Below are positions 56,880 to 64,000 of a DNA stretch of 64,000 bases, piece by piece. Made by a program: the position numbers and the translations under genes. Numbering within the stretch: the stretch's first letter is position 1; the number at the start of each line of letters is the position of its first letter. Source of the DNA: Isoetes taiwanensis (lineage: Eukaryota; Streptophyta; Lycopodiopsida; Isoetales; Isoetaceae); contig JAJEKV010000819.1 in NCBI GenBank assembly GCA_021234155.1, positions 1 to 64,000 of the forward strand, given 5' to 3'. The notes under the pieces were generated by a model. That model had not been told where the DNA came from. It saw only the letters and a program-made list of their open reading frames with translations, and ran no database searches.

Positions 56880-57952
56880 GGATGGATGCCCCTAATGAGA
56901 AGGGCACATTACCATGGGCGCCCTCTTTCGGTATTCGTCTGAGACCCACTTATTATGCACTACACCCCAAGATAGGAGGGTTGAGTCTGGGAATCCGTCG
57001 GACATCTTTCTCAAGTCCTCGAACTTTCTGTACTTGATTCCAAGTTCATCATGGATGTAGTTGAGAATCTCCTTCTTCATGTAGGCAAGAATCCTCAAGT
57101 TCACGTGCTCTCGTCTTGAAAAAGTTATCACCCTTATAATCGATGTGACCTTAACATAAATGTCCCCTCGATGGCTTCTTGGAAAACAGTTCTGCAATCT
57201 TCATAATCTAGGCCTCTCATGCATCTGAGGTAGTTCTCGCTAAAATAATCCTTATCTTTTGCCCAATTGACTGCTATTTGTTGGCCCTTGTTATCTTTCG
57301 GCTCCCCTTTTTCCATTTATTCCACATTTGGCGAAAAAGGCGTAAATGTCGTCGGCATGAAAGCGAACTTTGTTGACATCCTTGGCATGCTTTCCCCGAG
57401 AATCTTGTCAACCATTTCAAGGTAATCTTTGAAAGGCAAACCAAATATGTTAGAGCTTGAATGCAGCAATTTGAGGTCAAATGGCCCATTGCTTTCATTT
57501 GAGGTCAAATAAGCGCGCGCCATTTGACTCAAATGGCATTGACCTCAAATAACTGCCAACAATGGCGCCATTGGCTCATCTGATGGTACATACCTTGTAT
57601 TAAATTAAGCTTCTTGATTGGCCTTTTTCTGGCTGGTCTTTGGCTTGCCGCACTCACGGTATTACTTCTACGCCGGTGGTGTATTTGATGCGCATAGGGT
57701 TCCTTAAACAGCATCACGGCTCACGATGTCATTGACATCCACTTGGTGAAGAAGGTCCAAGTCACTCAATGCTCCAGAAAGAACTCTGCACATTCTAAAA
57801 GTGTAAATCTTTCTGAGTTCTTTTTGGCATCTTCTGTCCCCAACCCGACACCACGGTGATGCGGTGAGAGCGAATGGTTGCCATTGATAATGTAGAACCT
57901 CATACCGGCCGAATTCGGATTCTTGCGACCAGGGTACTAAGCGCCGTATCAC
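56880..57952 (-). pseudogene. Broken minus-strand gene blocks, family unknown
   Basis: 57,952-57,704 reads IRRLVPWSQESEFGRYEVLH, then YTFRMCRVLSGALSDLDLLH. 57,316-57,134 reads AVNWAKDKDYFSENYLRCMR. 57,100-56,892 reads AYMKKEILNYIHDELGIKYR, then GVVHNKWVSDEYRKRAPM. All share strand and protein-like composition, with frame changes between them. Near 57,480-57,590 the gap is filled by AAATGG...CCATTT palindromes. It resembles a dead transposon-type or host gene. I cannot name it. Confidence 0.35.
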
Positions 57953-58882
57953 GGATCAAAGGGCACCACATGCGCGGCGTGAAAGGCTGGATGGGGATCT
58001 TGACCAAATGACTTGCGGTTCCTAACATGTTCAAGATTTACAACTTCGTCTTTGTCATGTTAGGAGGTGCCTCTTCCATATCGAGATGGATATTTTTCTT
58101 AGATATGTCACACCTAGAGGAAACATGTGACCGTGTTCTTTGTATTTTTTTTTTTAGTGTTTCTTACGCCAACTCCTCCTCGGCATCACGGTCCATCTTC
58201 AACTCGAGGGCACCTCCAGACTTTCCATTTTCCTCTGCTTTCTGACCCTCGTCTCCTTTTTTGTTTCCCTCCTCCTTTTCTGCGGAATGCTTTCAGCCGT
58301 CGATGCAGTGCCTTTACCTCTCCGATGTGGGGAGGATTTAGTATCACTAATGGTTCTCTCTGAATCTGTTTATAGGGGGACTTGATAGGAGAACCGATTC
58401 GATAGGAGGAGACTTGGGAGCTGACTTGGGAGGAGACCTGGCACTTTCCTCGTCTTTCTTTTGATTCTCTTCCTCATGCTCTGTCCCTTCCATTTGGACT
58501 TCCTTTGGTTTGGCTTTTTCTTCCCTTGGCTTGGTTTTGCCTAAGGTTTGGCTTTTCCTTGAAATCTCGCCGAAGCCAAGTCTTTGTCCATTAGAAGCGG
58601 GCATATTACAAGAGGTCTTGGCTCGACAATATGTGACCGCGAGTTCTTTGATCCGTCCATAGCTGAGCGGAGAATGCCAAATCCTTTAAGTAGCTTCGGC
58701 CAGGTGCCATTAATACCCGGTGCCTCTCTACGCTTTTGCATTATGAAGGCAGCGGCCCGCCTTTTCTTTTGGCGGTATGCGGTCCTTGATCTTTGGATTC
58801 CATCATCGTGGATCGTAAAAGCTGCCGATCCATGCGATGTCTGGATCAATCTTTGCAATTCGCGGGATCCTCCAGCGTGCAA
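57953..58882 (-). pseudogene. Minus-strand low-complexity and basic coding-like blocks
   Basis: 58,882-58,541 reads LIQTSHGSAAFTIHDDGIQR and then a Lys/Arg-rich middle. 58,604-58,347 is charged and Pro/Ser-rich (EEENQKKDEESARSPPKSAP). It may be the N-terminal part of the gene whose blocks lie at 56.9-57.95 kb. The plus-strand frame at 58,584-59,294 overlaps the opposite strand and is less protein-like. Confidence 0.3.
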
Positions 58883-59159
58883 CCAAGGAAGTCTAATCTT
58901 CCCTGCTTTTCACCTCCGCATGTTGACAATGATGCCAAGGCGCATCACAACATCTTGTTCACCACTTCTTGACTTTGTGAGGAGGCAAAGTTCTCTCCTC
59001 TTGTCCCCTTTGTGGGGTCGACCCCTTCCTCTAAAGGGAATTGCCCCGACAATTTCCATGCACCATGGCCTTCCGGCCATGACCCGCGGTCTTCTCAGTC
59101 ACAGCGTTTTGGGCCTTGGACAGCGAAGGCGCACGAAAACAACAAATCAACAATCAAAT

Positions 59160-59460
59160 CATGAAACCCAAACCCAACCCACTCGCCATTTGCATGGAAA
59201 TGAAGCCCGCTTGCGCCATTTTGTCCAAATGAAGCCCTTCGCTCATTTGCGGTCGAGAAAATGGGCATTGGCTGCGCCATTTGCATGGAAATGAAATGCG
59301 ATTGATGCGCCTCATTCCATGCAAATCGCCATTTCCATGCAAATGGCCCATTGCTTTCATTTCTCGTACGGCAAATGGCGCGATTAAACCATTTGGACAC
59401 AAATGGCCTTGATGGCGCCATTCCATGCAAATAGCGTCCTGCGCCATTTCTCATTTGGCG
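59160..59460. repeat. Repeated GCGCCATTTGCATGGAAATG palindromic units
   Basis: CCATTTGCATGGAAATG and its reverse complement occur repeatedly (about 59,187, 59,278, 59,320 and 59,332, and again at 59,615), mixed with AAATGGCGC and GCGCCATTT words. The frames here are the repeat read in three phases. Confidence 0.75.
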
Positions 59461-60289
59461 GTCGGGTATCCCTCGACCCGACCAACAATCCGAGTGTACA
59501 CTCCCTATTCTCGTTTAGCGGTCGAGGCATTCTCGGCGCGAGTCGATAATAAGACTGTACTTTCTAGATTGTTGGCAAAGGTGAGGAGAGCGGCGATCGA
59601 AAAAATCGGCGGCGGCCATTTGCATGGAAATGGCCCGCTGGCGCTCATTACATTACACTACATCGATCTAAACAAACTACAAAACTACGACCCAAATGAA
59701 ACCCCCAAAACTCTATCCTAGACACGGCTACATGAAGCAGTAGCGGTGGCGCTATTTCTTTCGGACGGAACCCGCGAAACTAGCTATCCTAGAAACTTTG
59801 GCTACATGAAGCGGTAGCGGTCGCGCTATTTCAATACCCATGACTCAGCTTGACTAAAAGCGATGCGAACTAACACGAACAGAGGCCATCATTATATGGG
59901 GCCGTCTGAGGGTAGCGTCGAGGGACCGTAGAAATTCTCTCCACCTTTTTCCTCGAGCTCCGGATCAGCGAGCGCTACTTCGAAGCTAGAAAAGCGGAAG
60001 CTAGAAGCTAAAGCGCTATTTGGAGCCATTTGGATTTGGCCGATAATTTGGCGGATGAAATGAAATGAAAGAAATGAAATGAGAGAAAATAAACCCGTCG
60101 AAATAAATGGCTGACGAGTTTGCCCGCTGACCGTCACCCGCAGGCCCTTGACCCTTCCGCGCGTCCATCACTTAAATTTTAAATTTTGAATTTGAATTTC
60201 CCCGTCACCAATTGAATTCTAAAATTTGAATTCCAGCCCGTCCATCCACTAATTTTAAAATTTGAATTCCAGCCACTTTTAAGCATATA
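59461..60289. other. Non-coding with short direct repeats
   Basis: A doubled ATGAAGC-GTAGCGGT-GCGCTATTTC phrase is at about 59,731 and 59,805. GTC-ATCCACTAATTTTAAAAT-type words repeat near 60,170-60,260. Confidence 0.4.
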
Positions 60290-60542
60290 TTGTGCGGTCC
60301 CTGTCTCAAAGCCGTTTATAAAATCTGCGGGTTGCTGGATATGAGTAAGCGGAAGCGCTTTTCGTCCTCATGTTCGCGAGGTTCGCGATTTTTCGCTCCA
60401 GATCCACCGCTTCAACATCCGCGGTACTTGCGCCTTAGAGGACTTAGCCGCCAAGTCGGGGCGTCTGTCGCCTTAGGCATTGGTTCGGTTGTAGCTTCTT
60501 CTTTGTTTCGCTACAACCGGTTGTAGTTGGCTTTAGTTGGTT
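60290..60542 (+). other. Possible N-terminal exon (MSKRKRFSSS...), unrecognised
   Basis: From the ATG at 60,341 the frame reads MSKRKRFSSSCSRGSRFFAP to a stop at about 60,526. The Lys/Arg start is nuclear-localisation-like. It could begin the plus-strand transposon-type gene downstream. Low support. Confidence 0.2.
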
Positions 60543-60640
60543 CGGTAGCTTCTTCATTTCATAGCGGTAGCTTCTTCATTTCATAGCGGTAGCTTCTTCA
60601 TTTGATTAGCTTCGCTTCCTCATTTCATAGCGGTAGCTTC
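60543..60640. repeat. 22-23 bp tandem repeat GGTAGCTTCTTCATTTCATAGC
   Basis: Three near-exact units and a degenerate fourth, ending GCGGTAGCTTCACTTGG. Confidence 0.85.
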
Positions 60641-60779
60641 ACTTGGTTATGAGCCTACTTGATTCAAGGCTCTTCCCTTCTTTCAATGGCGATTCTCGAT
60701 CTACAATGATCCCAAGGTTAGTGGTTGTTACGTTTTTAGTTTTTCTTGTCGGCAATTTCTCCTATAAGTGCGAGAATAA

Positions 60780-60975
60780 TGTTTCTACCCAGTAGTAATG
60801 TCTGTAGTAACTTTGTAACAATCGGGGAAATAATCGTAGTGTGTTGCGATGTCTGTAACAATCTGTAATAATCTTGTAGTCTGTAGTAATCTCTACTAAT
60901 GTGTAATCTGTAATCTTGATGTCTGTTGTATCCTGTAGTTATATGTAGTAAAATGTAGTAATGTCATCTTGTATG
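60780..60975. repeat. Degenerate TCTGTAGTAAT-type short repeats
   Basis: TCTGTAGTAA, TCTGTAACAATC, TCTGTAATAATC and TGTAGTAA(A)ATGT words recur every 10-20 bp without coding content. Confidence 0.6.
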
Positions 60976-61016
60976 TCTGCTTTGTCCTAAGTTTTCTGTT
61001 TTGTTCCTAAAAAGCC

Positions 61017-61172
61017 AAATGGCTGAGTGCGCCATTAGATCAAATAAAGACAGCGCCATTTGTCTCTAAATAAGCGCATCGCTATTTACTCAAATGGCGA
61101 GCTGCGCTATTTTTTATAAACAAATAAGCGTGAGCTGCGCTATTTGAACAAATGGCGCACCGCGCCATTTGT
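61017..61172. repeat. Six consecutive palindromic AAAT..GCG-N-CGC..ATTT units
   Basis: Units of 21-24 bp follow each other: AAATGGCTGAGTGCGCCATT, AAATAAAGACAGCGCCATTT, AAATAAGCGCATCGCTATTT, AAATGGCGAGCTGCGCTATTT (one base left out here: AAATGGCGAGCTGCGCTATT), AAATAAGCGTGAGCTGCGCT, and AAATGGCGCACCGCGCCATT. The last is part of a perfect palindrome at 61,148-61,172 with 11-bp arms and a 3-base spacer. Confidence 0.85.
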
Positions 61173-61333
61173 CTGTTTTAATGAATATTTTATGCTCATT
61201 TCGGCGGGGTTTCTAACAATGTGTGTGTCATTGCATGCTTGCGGGGAAAAGGACCTTGCGAGAACTTCCTCGTGGGGGCGTGGTTGTTGCTAGGGGCATG
61301 AGCGCATAGAGGGCACCTACATGGAAAGAGCAT

Positions 61334-62056
61334 TGACTACTTTAAGAGCGTCGTCGTGGAGGTTCTTGAAGCCATAATTCCATCCCATGTGCTTCCCATT
61401 CCATGCGGTCGCGGATAGCGTTCTTTGGCCGTAGGCACATTTATCGAATGGCCTAGGCGTGGCGTGAGAATCTGTCGGATGCTTCACGCTGTATCATCAT
61501 CAGGAGGCGGAAACCCCCAACACGCCTAGTAGTTCCTCTACATCGTCATCACCCAGTTCTCCTTCATCTCGGCCAATGAGCAACACGGAGAACTTGGTGA
61601 ACTATATCGATGACAATGTTGTTGTTGGCGAGAGGTCATTGGTGAATAAGTAGCATCCATGGGAAGGATGTGGATGCCGCGAGCGTGGTTGTGCAAGGAT
61701 TCACAGAACGTGGTGCCAACTTTCGGGTGCTTCGATTGCATAATGCGGGTGCGGATAATATTGCGGCTGTGGGCACATTCATCGAATGGCCTCGGCGATA
61801 TCGTTTTCATGGCATTGATGCGACCCATGATGAGACACCAAGATCGGACATGGGGACACCTACCTCATACAACTCATACATAGAATGCGTGGAGGCGTGT
61901 CGGATCACGGATGAAGAGATTGATCCATCGATTGGATTTAGCTACTTTCGGTTTGCTTTCGCGAGAATACCATCGGATGATGATGAGCCACCACCTAGTT
62001 ACTCAAAACGAGAACTCTTGGAAATCACGGTGCCACATTCTCCATTCTTGTACTAG
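61334..62056 (+). pseudogene. Two DUF8039-like modules of a plant transposon-type protein
   Basis: The first module (61,334-61,465) reads SVVVEVLEAIIPSHVLPIP and, after one frame change, AVGTFIEWPRR. The second (about 61,660-61,800) reads DAASVVVQGFTERGANFRVL and AAVGTFIEWPRRYRF. It continues as an open frame of 128 codons to 62,056. The V-V-x-V ... LPIP ... AVGTFIxWP pattern matches what I recall of DUF8039, a beta-rich domain found in plant transposon-associated proteins. Here it is duplicated with 338 bp between the two AVGTF motifs. Frames are broken, so a relic is likely. The domain name comes from memory. Confidence 0.5.
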
Positions 62057-63199
62057 AACTAAATATCGAGAAGCTATAATTCTATTGATTGATCCTCGGG
62101 ATCTTTGTTGATGATGAATTCTTAGGAGACACAAAGGTTGGCCTTTGTGTTGGAAATAACTTCGAGAACTAATGAAAGAGGATGCGAGATGTCATGCTTG
62201 TGCTTGAGAAAGGCCAAGTGAGAATGCACTTGTTGATTGGGAAAATAGCGATGTGATCTTTCTTTGGATGGAAGAATTTGTCTCACAACATCGCAAGCTC
62301 GAGAAGCTAAAGAAAATGAGGATATAGAGCTAGAATCATTTGAGGACAACATTAGGGCTCAATTCAAGCGAGGAAGTATACTTACACACATAGGATTCCA
62401 AGAGAGCCCAAGGGGAAAAGCAAAGAGGAAAGGCTATGCTCCACAACTTCAATCAATAAGTTCATGAAGTCAAATTTCTTTGCAAAATACTTGCAACAAA
62501 AACTTACCAAGCATCAAATGCGTGAATTAAGAAAAAATTTTTATCCCAACCATACAATGCAAGGGTTACCTTTTTTTTGGCGTCTTTGAGTGTGACTTAC
62601 GGGGAGAAGGAGAGGGACGGGGTAGTGCTCAAGGGGATGGAATTGCAATGCATTTGGGTGGGCATGGCTTTAGGTATCGGTCGATCAACATTTTACAATT
62701 GGAGAAAGCAATTTGAAGCGAGGTGCAAAGGTATTTGAACATGGTATCTTGGCTCTAAGAAGCCTAGATCCACTAGCGGCCCTTAGAATGTGTGCTAGGC
62801 AATTCATTGAGGAGAATCTTTGAAAGTATTCCCCATAGGAACAAAAAAGGTAGAGATGATGTAAGAGAAAGCGTCGCAAGCTTCCTTCCATTCTTAATAA
62901 GAAGCTTATACATAAAGAAGTTGGTGCGGTCGTTGAAGAGCTTACGGGAACAAGCTGTAGCCTTGAACTCCTTTTATAGTATATGGAAAGGGAATTTCGG
63001 ATGTTAGCATTGCAAAAAAAATACGACCTTCTCTAAATGCAACATCTGCGTGGTGATTAAGCAAAAGGCTGGAAAAAACAAAAGATACAAAGAGAGGCGA
63101 AATCTTGCAATTCAGCGTCGGGCTCATATGCTAGAACAGCGTTCTTGAAGTCAATATTGGCATTGGAGAGCATTGTCGGCGGTCTCAGGAAAATCATCT
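62057..63199 (+). pseudogene. Linker region with coding-like pieces between the DUF8039-like and DUF7869-like parts
   Basis: Pieces in changing frames: AREAKENEDIELESFEDNIR near 62,290, FFAKYLQQKLTKHQMRELRK near 62,478, and ILALRSLDPLAALRMCARQF near 62,745. The composition suggests a helical linker in the same dead protein. No named domain. Confidence 0.3.
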
Positions 63200-63936
63200 A
63201 TGTATAATACATGATAAGATGGATCAGGTTAAGACTTTAGTGCCTAGAAGTCATCATCTAGCAAAATCTGTATGGAGAGGTGATAAGCTTGAAGAAGCGG
63301 TTTTGTGAGGAGCTCGACTCATGGGCATGGTGGTGCGTGCCCTATGGTCATTTCTCACTTGATTTATGGAAAGATGATTCGAACTTCCACATTGGTTCAC
63401 TTTCTAGGATATTGCATAACTTGGAATTGGTACAAGAGGACAAGATAGGTGACTTATGTGGAAGTAAGCTGCTTGAGTTGCAAATGGATGCAAGCGGTCA
63501 AGGATACCAATCCTTTGAAGAACAAACTTGCTTCTATGGTAGAAGTATTGCCAAATGCTTCAACTACAGCGAATCTGAGGTGTTCAACCCTCTCCCAGAA
63601 ATCTCTATTTGCAACTTGATAATGCATCGGGGCAAAACAAAAATAGGTATGTCTTCTCATACTTATCTTATTTGACTTGGCTTAAGGTCTTTGATGAGAT
63701 CCAAGTGGGCTTTTATGATGGTCGGCCACACCCATGATGATATTGATGCTTTATTTGGAAATTTTTCAACCTTGATGAGTTCATGGGATGCTTTGACACT
63801 ACGAGCTACTTTACTTGTTAAACAAGTGCAATGCAAAATCTCAATTCCATACTTTATTGATGAAGTTCCAAATTGGAAGGCTTTTGTGAAGGGATTCATC
63901 CACGATAAGGGCCAATGCTTTGGTTGGGCATCTTGA
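63200..63936 (+). pseudogene. DUF7869-like domain, frameshifted
   Basis: Motifs in the usual order: DKMDQVKTLVPRSHH (about 63,212), VPYGHFSLDLWKDDSN, LYLQLDNASGQNKNRYVFSY (about 63,606-63,663), FDEIQVGF, then VGHTHDDIDALFG (63,721-63,759). Conserved Asp, Asn and His positions are present. At least two frame changes interrupt it, one at the TTTT near 63,711. DUF7869 is widespread in plant and animal transposon-like proteins and is probably nuclease-like, although its activity is not settled to my knowledge. The last frame ends at 63,936. Position and strand suggest it is the C-terminal part of the same polypeptide as the DUF8039-like modules. Confidence 0.6.
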
Positions 63937-64000
63937 ACCATTGCTCTTCAAATTTAAGATGGCGGAGATTGGCTGTTATGCAATACAAAATCGTCCTACA

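Noticed and set aside
59095-59454. Overlapping minus-strand frames with HLHGNG/FAWKWRF peptides
   Set aside because: They translate the palindromic GCGCCATTTGCATGG repeats in different phases.
60543-61172. CRISPR-like array of short repeats
   Set aside because: Units are adjacent or irregularly spaced, self-complementary and lack unique spacers; the context is a plant nuclear genome.
61538-61828. 96-codon minus-strand frame
   Set aside because: It is antisense to the DUF8039-like coding modules and has no motif.

Overview
The window looks like a large, transposon-rich land-plant nuclear genome. Three things point there: a Ty3/gypsy element primed by plant initiator tRNA-Met, GT-AG introns in the one convincing gene, and (C)CCTAAAC runs. 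The lineage cannot be fixed from sequence alone. A seed-free vascular plant (fern-like) is a guess that fits the metzincin-LamG gene and the DUF7869-like remnant, and a large-genome seed plant is not excluded. No rRNA genes, CRISPR arrays, operons or prokaryotic features were seen.

Layout: (1) 1-11.8 kb is a tandem satellite with a unit of about 1.13 kb. One unit is split by a 4.66-kb insertion bounded by a 9-bp target-site duplication. (2) 11.8-12.24 kb is a solo-LTR-like piece with a CpG-rich putative promoter. Its last 150 bp match the gypsy LTR at 43 kb. (3) 12.2-25 kb is mostly AT-rich non-coding DNA. It holds a 110-bp-arm inverted repeat, a 109-nt miRNA-precursor-like hairpin, a LINE 3' end, a 99% identical 262-bp duplication, and an inverted fragment of the metalloprotease gene. 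(4) 25.1-28.3 kb is the best gene: a secreted metzincin zinc metalloprotease with three exons, a cadherin-like/Big module and two LamG domains, an architecture typical of bacteria. (5) 28.4-41.7 kb is intergenic or repetitive, with minisatellites, a TC microsatellite, a tRNA-Gln-like remnant and an unidentified 175-codon minus-strand frame. (6) 41.7-47.3 kb is a broken Ty3/gypsy element: 5' LTR, primer site, gag, protease, RT, RNase H and integrase, with the 3' end missing. (7) 48.2-53.0 kb on the minus strand is a string of coding-like blocks. It starts with an RG-rich N-terminus and ends in an FCP1/NIF-like phosphatase fold carrying DLNG instead of DxDx. (8) 54-64 kb holds broken coding blocks. 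On the plus strand two DUF8039-like modules lie upstream of a DUF7869-like domain that runs to about 63.9 kb. Short palindromes of the type AAATGGCGC...GCGCCATTT pepper 47.6-61.2 kb.

Most coding regions carry 1-2 base frameshifts, and satellite copies differ mainly by short indels at C/G-rich sites. Part of the apparent pseudogenisation may therefore be long-read consensus error. Domain names come from recalled family motifs, not from a search.
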